A DNA stretch of 64,000 nt, from contig JBMFOU010000003.1 in the NCBI GenBank assembly GCA_049969475.1, positions 62,001 to 126,000 on the forward strand, in the 5' to 3' direction. Positions 26,452-34,892 of the stretch are shown piece after piece (the first letter of the stretch is position 1; each line of letters begins with the position of its first letter). A model generated the notes under the pieces. It made no database searches, was not told where the DNA came from, and saw only the letters and a program-made list of their open reading frames with translations. This DNA comes from UBA2030 sp049969475. Lineage in GTDB: Bacteria > Bacteroidota > Bacteroidia > Bacteroidales > TTA-H9. Both the position numbers and the translations under genes were made by a program.

Positions 26452-28554
26452 ATGAAAAAGTTGCTCATGTTTACTTCGCTTATTGTTTTTGCGTTCAGCT
26501 CATGTAAGCAAAAACAGGAAAACCCATTACTGACAGACTGGAAAACGCCCTTTGAAGTTCCTCCATTCGACCAGATCGACACCACACACTACCTGCCTGC
26601 ATTCGAAGAAGCCATGAAACAACATGTGCTCGAAATCGAAGCTATCGTTAAAAACGAAGCAGAGCCCACCTTCGAAAACACTATTTACGCATTCGACAAA
26701 TCGGGAAAACTGTTGCAAAGAGTTAGCAGCGTATTTTTCAACCTGCTGGAGGCCAACACCAACGACCAGATGCAACAGATTGCTGAAAAAATTTCTCCCC
26801 AGCTTTCGAAGCACCAGGACGATATTTACATGAATGCGGCCCTGTTTGCACGCATCAAAGCAGTTTATGACAAGCGTCTTACTTCTAACTTCGATTCACT
26901 GCAAATCAGAACGGTTGAAAAGTATTACAACGATTTCGTGCGCAGTGGTGCCAATCTCGACAGTGCCCAGCAGCGCCGACTTCGCGAAATCAACGAAAAA
27001 CTCAGCCTGCTCTCTTTGCAATTTGGCAACAACGTGCTGGCCGAAACCAACAAAAATTTTGTGTTGGTTATCGATAAAAAAGAAGACCTGGCTGGCCTAC
27101 CCCAGACCTCAATTGATGCCGCAGCAGAAGAAGCAAAAGCCCGTGGCATGGAGGGTAAATGGGTGTTCACATTAGCCAAACCCAGCCTCATTCCTTTCCT
27201 GCAATACAGCGACCGCCGCGACCTGCGGGAAAAAATCTACAAGGCCTATTACCTGCGTGGCGACAATAATAATGAAAACGACAACAAAGAGATTATCAAA
27301 CAGATAGTCGCTCTCAGGGCTGAAAAGGCACGCCTGCTGGGCTACGACAGCTGGGCCGCCTATGTAATAAGCGAAAACATGGCCAAAACTCCGGCCCGGG
27401 TAGATGAATTTTTACTGAATCTCTGGAATGCAGCACTGCCGGTAGCTAAAAAAGAAGCCGCCGAAATGCAGGCCATGATTGATTCAGAAGGCGGAAAATT
27501 TAAACTGGAATCGTGGGACTGGTGGTATTATGCAGAAAAAATCCGCAAAGCCCGCTACGACCTCGACGAAAACCAACTCAAACCTTATTTTAAACTTGAT
27601 AATGTAAGAGACGGCATGTTTGCCGTTGCCAACAAGCTTTATGGCATTACTTTCGAGAAACGCACCGATCTTCCGGTGTATCATCCCGAAGTAGAAACCT
27701 ATGAAGTCAAGGAAGCCAATGGAGATCATCTGGGCATTCTTTACCTCGACTACTATCCGCGAAACGAAAAACGCGGCGGAGCCTGGTGCACCGATTTTAG
27801 GTCGGCAGGATGGGAAGAGGGTAAAAAGGTAACACCGGTTATCAGCATTGTCTGCAACTTTACAAAACCCACAGCCACCACACCCGCCCTGCTGAGCTGG
27901 GACGAAACCCTGACACTTTTCCATGAATTCGGACATGCCCTCCACGGGCTATTCACCGAAGGCAAGTACTCACGCATTGCCGGTGTAGTGCCCCGCGACT
28001 TTGTAGAATTGCCCAGCCAGGTGATGGAAAACTGGGCAGCTGAACCCGAAGTACTTAAAAACTATGCTAAACATTATCAAACAGGCGAAGCCATTCCCGA
28101 CGAGTTGATCCAGAAAATCGTCAACAGCAGCCATTTCAACCAGGGATTTGAAACCGTAGAATACCTGGCCGCCTCCATCCTCGACATGAATTATCACGAA
28201 CTGACACCCGAAACTGCGGCTATTGAGCCCAATACCTTCGAAAAGGCAGCCATGGATAAAATCGGACTCATCAAGGAAATCATTCCCCGCTATCGGTCTA
28301 CGTATTTCCAGCATATCTTTAGCGGGGGTTATTCAGCCGGATATTATGTTTACATCTGGGCAGCTGTTCTCGATGCCGATGCCTTCGATGCCTTCAAACA
28401 ATCGGGTGATATCTACAACCAGGATCTGGCCGCTAAATTCCGCAAGTATTGCCTGGCCGGCGGTGGCGACGATGACGCCATGAAACAATACATTCGTTTC
28501 CGTGGACAGGAACCCTCGATAGAACCCCTGCTGAAAAAACGCGGATTAAAGTAA
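26452..28554 (+). CDS. dcp: M3 family oligopeptidase (dipeptidyl carboxypeptidase Dcp-like), lipoprotein
   Basis: Zinc peptidase that trims peptides from the C-terminus. The 700-aa protein starts MKKLLMFTSLIVFAFSSC, a lipoprotein signal with lipobox FSSC, so it should act at the periplasmic membrane surface. The M3 zinc motif HEFGHALH is at about 489-496, with the downstream Glu in the AWAAEPEVL region. FLQYSDRRDLREKIYKAY and YLDYYPRNEKRGGAW match the Dcp/oligopeptidase A branch. It may work with the S46 dipeptidyl-peptidase at 19917 in peptide degradation. It has its own promoter and a strong terminator. Dcp and OpdA-type members cannot be separated with certainty by eye. Confidence 0.93.
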   Translation: MKKLLMFTSLIVFAFSSCKQKQENPLLTDWKTPFEVPPFDQIDTTHYLPAFEEAMKQHVLEIEAIVKNEAEPTFENTIYAFDKSGKLLQRVSSVFFNLLEANTNDQMQQIAEKISPQLSKHQDDIYMNAALFARIKAVYDKRLTSNFDSLQIRTVEKYYNDFVRSGANLDSAQQRRLREINEKLSLLSLQFGNNVLAETNKNFVLVIDKKEDLAGLPQTSIDAAAEEAKARGMEGKWVFTLAKPSLIPFLQYSDRRDLREKIYKAYYLRGDNNNENDNKEIIKQIVALRAEKARLLGYDSWAAYVISENMAKTPARVDEFLLNLWNAALPVAKKEAAEMQAMIDSEGGKFKLESWDWWYYAEKIRKARYDLDENQLKPYFKLDNVRDGMFAVANKLYGITFEKRTDLPVYHPEVETYEVKEANGDHLGILYLDYYPRNEKRGGAWCTDFRSAGWEEGKKVTPVISIVCNFTKPTATTPALLSWDETLTLFHEFGHALHGLFTEGKYSRIAGVVPRDFVELPSQVMENWAAEPEVLKNYAKHYQTGEAIPDELIQKIVNSSHFNQGFETVEYLAASILDMNYHELTPETAAIEPNTFEKAAMDKIGLIKEIIPRYRSTYFQHIFSGGYSAGYYVYIWAAVLDADAFDAFKQSGDIYNQDLAAKFRKYCLAGGGDDDAMKQYIRFRGQEPSIEPLLKKRGLK

Positions 28555-28606
28555 CAACCTGTAAAGGCATCCTGGAGATCTTTACAATTAACACTTCCCC
28601 TATATA

Positions 28607-28650
28607 CTATGCACCCTTCGAACCAGCCCAGGGTGCATAGTCTTTTATTC
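28607..28650 (+). terminator. Terminator of the M3 peptidase gene
   Basis: CTATGCACCCT (28607-28617) pairs with AGGGTGCATAG (28630-28640), followed by TCTTTTATT. Confidence 0.9.
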
Positions 28651-28763
28651 CACTGTTAATCAAGAATTAATTACTGGTTAGGTTGCACAACCAATAATTT
28701 TCACCTGGCGGATTTTCATGCAATTGCGCTAACTTCGCAGTCGTTTTCCATAAACTCATAATC

Positions 28764-29588
28764 ATGCAGGAAAAATTTAGCTATCAACGATATACCAAAA
28801 TCACCACTCACGTGCTTCAGGAAATGAAGCTGAGAGGCGAAAAAATCGCTATGCTAACGGCTTACGACTACAGCATGGCTACCATCCTCGAAGCCGCAGG
28901 TATCGATGTTATATTGGTGGGCGACAGTGCCTCCAACGTCATGGCAGGCCACAAAACCACGCTTCCCATCACCCTCAACGAAATGATTTACCATGCCAGC
29001 TCGGTAGTAAGGGCCGTAGAGAGAGCTCTTGTGGTAGTAGACCTACCTTTTGGCACCTACCAGGGCAACAGCAAGGAAGCTCTGGCCTCGGCCATTCGTA
29101 TCATGAAAGAAAGCGGAGCCAACGCCATTAAAATAGAAGGTGGACGGGAAATACTGGAAAGTGTAGAGCGCATCCTATCAGCAGGTATTCCTGTCATGGG
29201 GCACCTGGGGCTTACTCCACAGTCTATCAATAAATTCGGCACGTATGTGGTTAGGGCCACCGAAGAGGCCGAGGCCAATAAGCTCAAGGAAGACGCTCAG
29301 TTGCTCGACAAAGCCGGATGCTTTGCTATTGTGCTTGAGAAAATACCGGCCAAACTGGCTGGTGAGGTGACTCATTTAGTAAAATGTCCCACCATAGGTA
29401 TTGGGGCCGGCAGCCAGGTTGACGGACAGGTGTTGGTATTGCATGACATGCTGGGCATTACTACAAAATTTAATCCACGCTTCCTGCGCCGCTATCACAA
29501 TCTTTTCGAGGAAATCAAAGGCGCTGTAGAGACTTATATTCAGGATGTGAAACACGTAGATTTTCCCAACGAGCGGGAACAGTATTAA
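28764..29588 (+). CDS. panB: 3-methyl-2-oxobutanoate hydroxymethyltransferase
   Basis: First step of pantothenate synthesis: adds a hydroxymethyl group from methylene-THF to 2-oxoisovalerate. The 274-aa protein has MLTAYDYSMA, VGDSASNVMAGH (metal-binding Asp), DLPFGTY, AIKIEGG, VMGHLGLTPQS and the catalytic-Glu region CFAIVLEKIP. It is followed after 15 nt by an RluA-family gene, with which it likely forms an operon. No other pan genes are adjacent. The start ATG is preceded by a region with only a degenerate -7 box (TAACTTCG near 28730). Confidence 0.96.
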   Translation: MQEKFSYQRYTKITTHVLQEMKLRGEKIAMLTAYDYSMATILEAAGIDVILVGDSASNVMAGHKTTLPITLNEMIYHASSVVRAVERALVVVDLPFGTYQGNSKEALASAIRIMKESGANAIKIEGGREILESVERILSAGIPVMGHLGLTPQSINKFGTYVVRATEEAEANKLKEDAQLLDKAGCFAIVLEKIPAKLAGEVTHLVKCPTIGIGAGSQVDGQVLVLHDMLGITTKFNPRFLRRYHNLFEEIKGAVETYIQDVKHVDFPNEREQY

Positions 29589-29603
29589 GACATTGCCGGG
29601 TTC

Positions 29604-30311
29604 ATGGGAAAAGATTTGGCTTCACGCATTCTTTATGAAGATAACCACCTCATCATTGTAAACAAGCTGGGAGGGGAGATTGTGCAGGGCGACAAGACCG
29701 GCGATATTCCCCTGGCCGACATGATTAAGGCTTATCTCAAAAAGAAATACCTGAAACCTGGTGAGGTATTTCTGGGGGTAGTTCACCGGATCGACCGGCC
29801 AGTAAGCGGAGCCGTAATATTTGCCCGCACTAGCAAAGCCCTGGCCCGGCTCAACAACATGCTGAAAGAAAGAAGAATAACCAAAATCTATTGGGCTGTG
29901 GTGAAAAATACGCCTTCAATCAGCGAGGGTACGCTGGTTCACCACTTACGTCGCAATGAAAAACAAAACAAGACTTACGTTTACGACCACCCGACACAAA
30001 ATACTACTGAAGCCTCGCTGAGCTATAAAGTGTTGGGTGAAAGTGATAATTACTTTCTGGTGCAAATAGAGCTGCATACCGGCCGCCATCATCAAATCAG
30101 GGCCCAGCTGGCCCATATCGGGTGTCCTATCAAAGGCGATTTGAAATACGGTGCCGAACGAAGCAATCCTGGCGGATTTATTCACCTGCACAGCATCAAA
30201 ACAGAATTCATCCACCCGGTAAAACGTGAAAAGCTGAGCATCGTAGCTCCCCCTCCCCTGGCTGATCCTCTGTGGGAACACTTTTATCATACTTACCGCG
30301 ACCTGCTATAA
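29604..30311 (+). CDS. RluA family pseudouridine synthase
   Basis: Isomerises uridine to pseudouridine in rRNA or tRNA. The 235-aa protein is a catalytic domain only, without an S4 domain. The catalytic motif is HRIDRPVSGAVIFART (about 61-76) with Asp63-64 region as the nucleophile; the standard family motif is HRLDxxTSG, so Arg-Pro-Val replaces the usual xxT. LHTGRHHQIRAQLA is the other family hallmark, with RHHQ in place of RTHQ. These small changes occur in a subgroup of short RluA-like proteins. The target site cannot be read from the sequence. It follows panB at 15 nt. Confidence 0.92.
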   Translation: MGKDLASRILYEDNHLIIVNKLGGEIVQGDKTGDIPLADMIKAYLKKKYLKPGEVFLGVVHRIDRPVSGAVIFARTSKALARLNNMLKERRITKIYWAVVKNTPSISEGTLVHHLRRNEKQNKTYVYDHPTQNTTEASLSYKVLGESDNYFLVQIELHTGRHHQIRAQLAHIGCPIKGDLKYGAERSNPGGFIHLHSIKTEFIHPVKREKLSIVAPPPLADPLWEHFYHTYRDLL

Positions 30312-30324
30312 GAGGAAGGATGCT

Positions 30325-30332
30325 TATTTTTG
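30325..30332 (+). promoter_or_regulatory. -7 promoter box for 30346-33090
   Basis: TATTTTTG, 13 nt before the ATG; it would give a very short leader. No good -33. Confidence 0.35.
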
Positions 30333-30345
30333 GGAAAACTAAAAC

Positions 30346-33090
30346 ATGAGGAAAATCCTGCTTTTTTCCTTTTTTGGGGCTTATGCTGCGCTTTTAAAGG
30401 CCCAATTCTTTTCCTCTGGCCAGGAGTCTTGGGGTATAAGTTGGCAGCAGGTGTGTTCTCCCCATTTTCGGGTCGTATTTCCGCGGGGTAGCGATAGTTT
30501 GGCATTACATTATCTCGATGCTTTAGAAACTATGGCTCAAACATCCAGTTTTTCTCATAAAAAGCTAAACCGCAGGCTGGATGTATGGTTGCACACAAAA
30601 ACCGCCCGGTCGAATGCGTGGATGGCCTGGGCCCCAGCCCGGCTCGAAGTGCTTACCACACCCCCGCAGGATATGTATGCCCATGCATGGCCCGGACAAC
30701 TCGCTGTTCACGAACTTCGACATGCTGTTCAGATAGAAAGCATCAATCATGGCACTACCCGATGGATGAGCTATCTCTTGGGTCAGCAGGCCACTGGCCT
30801 GGCGCTTGGCTTGCACATACCCTTATGGTTGCTCGAAGGAGATGCCGTTTGGTCAGAAACCGTATTCTCCTGGGCAGGTCGCCTGCGCGACCCCTGGTTC
30901 CTGTTACCCCTCACAGCCCAATGGAAAGCCGGCCTTCTCGATTCCTACGACATGGCTTATTTCGGATCCTTCAAAAATTTCGTGCCTGACCATTACGTGC
31001 TGGGAGCAGCCCTGATAGCCTATGCTAACCATCGGTATGGCGATGATGCGCTATTCGGGATATTCTCACAGGCCGGCTCAAACTTTTTCTGGCCTGGAGC
31101 TTTCAGAAGAGGGCTTAAAAAGGCCACAGGGCTGAGGCCACAGGCTTTTTACACCCTTTGTCGCTCGGAATATGCTGCTGATACCCTGGTTACACCTTCA
31201 CAATCTTATGAAAATCAAATTTATGGCGCCAGGGCAGCCGATGGGTACCTATTCCTCAGGCAAACAATAGGAAAGAATCCGGCATTTGTAAAAAGGGAAA
31301 ATGGGAAAAATAGGATTTTAACAGAGGCAGGTTTTTACCTTGATACCCCCATTGATGTAACTGCTGACTACATAGCCTTTGCCCGTAGTGTTCCCGATTT
31401 ACGCTGGCAGCCCAGCGATCAAACCGAAATCGTGCTACTGGATACCCGATCAGGTGAAGAAAAGAAATTACGTTGGAGTAAAAGAGTCCTGGCCCCTGCG
31501 CTCTCGCCCGATAAGCTGAAGCTCGCTGCTACTGAATTTTTCGAAAACGGAAAACAAACGCTCTGGATTTATAATTGGCTGAAGGATATCAGCGAAATAA
31601 AAGTGACCTATCCAGAAGCTGGATGGCTCACCTGGCCCGCTTGGATAGATAATAGCACATTGGTATTCGTCGAAACTGGAGATCGCGGTTATGCACTAGT
31701 GACTTTCCGACTCGACACAAAAAAATGGGAAAAACTGACATCCTATACCCGCCATGCCATCCGCAGCCTGAAGGCAGTCGGCGATACCTTATACTTTGCA
31801 GGGGAATACCTTGGTAAAGGAGAAATCATGGCTTACCTATGTAGCACCCAAACCACCTACCTGCTCACCGCCTCAGAATTGGGGGCTGATTATCCATCGT
31901 ATGATAAAATCAGCGCAACCTTAACTTTCAGCGAATACACCCCCAATGGATACAAGCTCAAAAACCAGACTTTGGAGAAACTTTTATGGAAACCCGTTTC
32001 AGACTTTTGGAATTCCGCAGCCCCACTTATGACTGAGTTTCCTGTTTATGAACCCGATAAACAGGTCGAACTAAAACTTGATTCAATACGCCCTTATCGA
32101 AGCCTTGCCCATTTAATAAATATTCACAGTTACGGTCCTGTTTCAGTTTCAGCTGATGAGGGTAGCATTAAGCCAGGATTTACCATCATGTCTCAGAATC
32201 TCTTGAATACTTTAATATTCAGAGGTGGGTATGAATATGAAACCGAAAAAAACGGAGGAAGGATTTTTTGCGAAGCCACCTATGCGGGGCTTTATCCCCT
32301 GATTCTGGCTTCAGCCCAAACCGGCTGGTACACCTATTCCAACCCCGACGGCAGCCAATTACAAGCCCGGGAGCGCGAGACCGAAATCAGAATTTTTCAA
32401 CCTTTGAATTTCAGCCGCGGAAGATATTACCGGAACCTGGCCCTGCAGGTAGGATTTGTTGGTCAGAACTATCGCTGGAGCAAAGATGAGCCAGGCAATA
32501 ATACTCAGGAAACTACTCTTTACAGAGTAGACTATGCTTTGGCTGCCAGCCTGAGTAAAATCACACCTCAGCAAAATATGTTTCCTCGACCGGGTGTAAG
32601 TTTTAGAGGGTTTATCAGAACAACTCCCCTAAAAAACTACAACCGAGGGCAGCAATATGCCACAGAGACCCATGTATACCTACCAGGAATTCTGGCCCAC
32701 GATGGTTTCAGATTTTACCTGGGTTGGGAAAAATTTAACAGGCAAACCTTTGCTTCACAAATCATCCGTACTCCCCGGGGCTACAATACACAAACACCCC
32801 GGCCCCAAATCGACCTTGTTTCGATGGGAGCAACCTGGCGAACCCCTTTATTTTACCCAGAAAAAGGCCTACCAGGAGCTCTGTATGTAAAACGCATTTA
32901 TGGAGGATTGTTTTACGATCGAATGACTGGTCAGGCTCCCCTCTGGCAGTCGGCAGGAGTGGAGCTTTTTGCGGATGCTCATATTTTTAGGCTTCCTGCC
33001 CCCGCCAATTTTGGCCTTAGAGGAGTTTACCGGTTCACCGACCGAAAGGTCGTATGGGAGGGCTTTGGAAGTGTGTCTTTTAATTTTTGA
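30346..33090 (+). CDS. Exported gluzincin-like protein with propeller and barrel-like C-terminus
   Basis: A 914-aa protein with signal peptide MRKILLFSFFGAYAALLKAQ. Residues about 70-230 look like a peptidase MA-type gluzincin: HELRH (His122, Glu123, His126) and LLEGDAVWSE with the third ligand Glu164 at a plausible spacing. About 290-540 contains WD40/TolB-like repeats (ALSPDKLKLAATEF, GWLTWPAWIDNSTLVF, TLYFAGEYLGKGEI). The last 330 residues are strand-rich with aromatic alternation (EATYAGLYPLILASAQTGWY, LRGVYRFTDRKVVWEGFGSVSFNF) and end in phenylalanine, like an outer-membrane beta-barrel. The domain order peptidase, propeller, barrel is inferred by pattern. It stands alone, with an ECF sigma gene downstream after 78 nt. 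Function unknown; I do not claim activity. Confidence 0.7.
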   Translation: MRKILLFSFFGAYAALLKAQFFSSGQESWGISWQQVCSPHFRVVFPRGSDSLALHYLDALETMAQTSSFSHKKLNRRLDVWLHTKTARSNAWMAWAPARLEVLTTPPQDMYAHAWPGQLAVHELRHAVQIESINHGTTRWMSYLLGQQATGLALGLHIPLWLLEGDAVWSETVFSWAGRLRDPWFLLPLTAQWKAGLLDSYDMAYFGSFKNFVPDHYVLGAALIAYANHRYGDDALFGIFSQAGSNFFWPGAFRRGLKKATGLRPQAFYTLCRSEYAADTLVTPSQSYENQIYGARAADGYLFLRQTIGKNPAFVKRENGKNRILTEAGFYLDTPIDVTADYIAFARSVPDLRWQPSDQTEIVLLDTRSGEEKKLRWSKRVLAPALSPDKLKLAATEFFENGKQTLWIYNWLKDISEIKVTYPEAGWLTWPAWIDNSTLVFVETGDRGYALVTFRLDTKKWEKLTSYTRHAIRSLKAVGDTLYFAGEYLGKGEIMAYLCSTQTTYLLTASELGADYPSYDKISATLTFSEYTPNGYKLKNQTLEKLLWKPVSDFWNSAAPLMTEFPVYEPDKQVELKLDSIRPYRSLAHLINIHSYGPVSVSADEGSIKPGFTIMSQNLLNTLIFRGGYEYETEKNGGRIFCEATYAGLYPLILASAQTGWYTYSNPDGSQLQARERETEIRIFQPLNFSRGRYYRNLALQVGFVGQNYRWSKDEPGNNTQETTLYRVDYALAASLSKITPQQNMFPRPGVSFRGFIRTTPLKNYNRGQQYATETHVYLPGILAHDGFRFYLGWEKFNRQTFASQIIRTPRGYNTQTPRPQIDLVSMGATWRTPLFYPEKGLPGALYVKRIYGGLFYDRMTGQAPLWQSAGVELFADAHIFRLPAPANFGLRGVYRFTDRKVVWEGFGSVSFNF

Positions 33091-33168
33091 AAAATTAAAA
33101 TATTTTTTTCACAACGATACAACTTTCCATAAATCATAGTGGTCAGTTAAACATAGGATAGCAACCCA

Positions 33169-33714
33169 ATGACGGAAGAAAGGCTCATCAAAGGCAGTCT
33201 GGAAGGCAATGCCCGTGTACAGAAGCAACTCTACGATCGCTATTCGCCTGCTATGTATGGTATTTGCCTTCGATACGCCGGAGACCCTGACGAAGCAGCC
33301 GACATTCTTCAGGAAGGTTTCATCAAAGTCTTTACGCGTCTGGGCGACTATCGCTACGAAGGTTCTTTCGAAGGCTGGATCAGGAGAATCATCATTAACA
33401 CCGCAATCAACCATTTGATGAGGCAAAAAAAATATCAATATCATGACGACCTTGAGGCTGTTGAGCGGGATATTATGCCCGACCCTTCTGTACTCGACAG
33501 GATGCAGCACCGCGATCTCATACGTCTTGTTCAACTCTTGCCTCCAGGTTACCGAATGGTTTTTAACCTCTATGAAATCGAAGGCTATTCACATAAAGAA
33601 ATTGCGGAAATGATGGGTATTTCGGTGAATACCTCCAAAACTCAGCTCCTGCATGCCCGTCGCTACCTTCAACGTAAAATTTTAGAAACTGAAAAAACTG
33701 TCAGCATAAAATGA
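33169..33714 (+). CDS. ECF sigma-70 factor
   Basis: A 181-aa extracytoplasmic-function sigma factor with region 2 (YDRYSPAMYGICLRYAGDPDEAADILQEGFIKVF, about 24-56) and region 4 helix-turn-helix (LPPGYRMVFNLYEIEGYSHKEIAEMMGISVNTSKTQLLHARR, about 124-165). It belongs to the large Bacteroidota ECF group with EGYSHKEIAE. Its stop codon overlaps the start of the next gene in ATGA, so the two are translationally coupled, as sigma/anti-sigma pairs often are. Its regulon is not predictable; in Porphyromonas an ECF factor (SigP) drives T9SS genes, which is relevant given the T9SS-type domain on its partner. Confidence 0.92.
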   Translation: MTEERLIKGSLEGNARVQKQLYDRYSPAMYGICLRYAGDPDEAADILQEGFIKVFTRLGDYRYEGSFEGWIRRIIINTAINHLMRQKKYQYHDDLEAVERDIMPDPSVLDRMQHRDLIRLVQLLPPGYRMVFNLYEIEGYSHKEIAEMMGISVNTSKTQLLHARRYLQRKILETEKTVSIK

Positions 33715-34811
33715 CCCCTGATTTTGACATTGGAAAATATTTTAAGGAGCGCATTGGCCATTATGCCGAAACACCTCCTGCCGGGGTATGGGATAAAATA
33801 ACTACTCAGTTGCCCAACGCCCATACACCCAAGACCGGTTCTACCCAGAACTTGCGGTTTTACTATTATGCAGCCGGATTGCTCGTGGTGGGACTTATTG
33901 CTTTTCTTTTCTTTCTACCCCAATCCCAGCAACACACAGAAAAAAAGGCCGTTACCACCCAGGTAGCCTCGCAAAATAGGACCGTTGAAAAGCCAACTTC
34001 CCTTTTAAGCGAAAAAAATAAGCCCACCGAGATTCCCTCCAATTCTAATCCTCAGAAATCCAAACAAGGTCAATCTCACCTACGGGAAGCATATCCCTCA
34101 GTCCCGAACCCCTTAGTGCAGACAACTACTATGGCTCATCAGGAAGGGAAAACCATACCTGTGTCAACTCCCAGTCAGCAAAAATACCTTGAGCCTGCCA
34201 TCCTGGCTGCGAACCAAAACACCCAACCTTCCACCTCTCAACCAAATGTAACTGCTTCTACTACTGAAGATAATTCACCCGATGATACCCTGAGCGCCTA
34301 TACAGAAATTTCTCCAACGATCGACGAAAATAATTTATCCACAGAACAAATCCTAACCGCCTGTAAGGGTGAGGAGCTTACGCTTAGCGCGGGCGAAGGC
34401 AGCGGACACCACTGGAATACAGGACAGAGCGGACAAACCATAACTTACACTCCCTTCGAAGACACCCGCCTGGTAGTGGAATACACCGACCTGAAAGGCA
34501 GAAAAGTATCCAGCACTTTCAATATCACACTGCTTAACTGTTCCGTCTTCGTACCCAAGGCATTCTCGCCCAACGACGACGGACACAACGATTTTTATCG
34601 GGTAAAAGCAGAGGGCATAAACAACTTTGAAATGAAGATATTCTCCAAATGGGGCGAACTGGTTTTCCAGACCCGCGACCCCGAAGCAGGATGGGATGGA
34701 AAACAAAAAGGAAACCCCGCCCCAGCCGGGGTGTATATTTACCAGATAAACTACACTGATCCCAATAATCAAACACGGGCCATCTTCGGTACACTCACAT
34801 TATTACGTTAG
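33711..34811 (+). CDS. Putative anti-sigma membrane protein with T9SS type B C-terminal domain
   Basis: A 366-aa protein coupled to the ECF sigma gene by an ATGA overlap. The cytoplasmic N-terminus (about 1-48) contains PPAGVWDKITTQL, resembling the short N-terminal segment of Bacteroidota anti-sigma-like proteins next to ECF factors. One transmembrane helix (YYYAAGLLVVGLIAFLFFL, about 51-69) is followed by a Ser/Thr/Pro/Gln-rich linker of about 150 residues, a small Ig-like part (TACKGEELTLSAGEGSGHHW, about 222) and a C-terminal gliding-motility/T9SS type B domain (VFVPKAFSPNDDGHNDFY, FEMKIFSKWGELVF, GWDGK, APAGVYIYQINY, about 275-366). The anti-sigma role is inference. A cargo domain on a non-secreted single-pass protein is odd and may be a sensor. 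Confidence 0.78.
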   Translation: MTPDFDIGKYFKERIGHYAETPPAGVWDKITTQLPNAHTPKTGSTQNLRFYYYAAGLLVVGLIAFLFFLPQSQQHTEKKAVTTQVASQNRTVEKPTSLLSEKNKPTEIPSNSNPQKSKQGQSHLREAYPSVPNPLVQTTTMAHQEGKTIPVSTPSQQKYLEPAILAANQNTQPSTSQPNVTASTTEDNSPDDTLSAYTEISPTIDENNLSTEQILTACKGEELTLSAGEGSGHHWNTGQSGQTITYTPFEDTRLVVEYTDLKGRKVSSTFNITLLNCSVFVPKAFSPNDDGHNDFYRVKAEGINNFEMKIFSKWGELVFQTRDPEAGWDGKQKGNPAPAGVYIYQINYTDPNNQTRAIFGTLTLLR

Positions 34812-34844
34812 CCCGTCATTTTATTCTGCTATCCACTGAGATCA

Positions 34845-34884
34845 GAAAAGGCTGCCCGCAGGGATGCGATCAGCCTTTTATTCG
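34845..34884. terminator. Bidirectional terminator between 34811 and 34893
   Basis: AAAAGGCTG (34845-34853) pairs with CAGCCTTTT (34870-34878), T-rich on the plus strand and with A-run on the other side, between two convergent genes. Confidence 0.85.
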
Positions 34885-34892
34885 TTTAAAAT

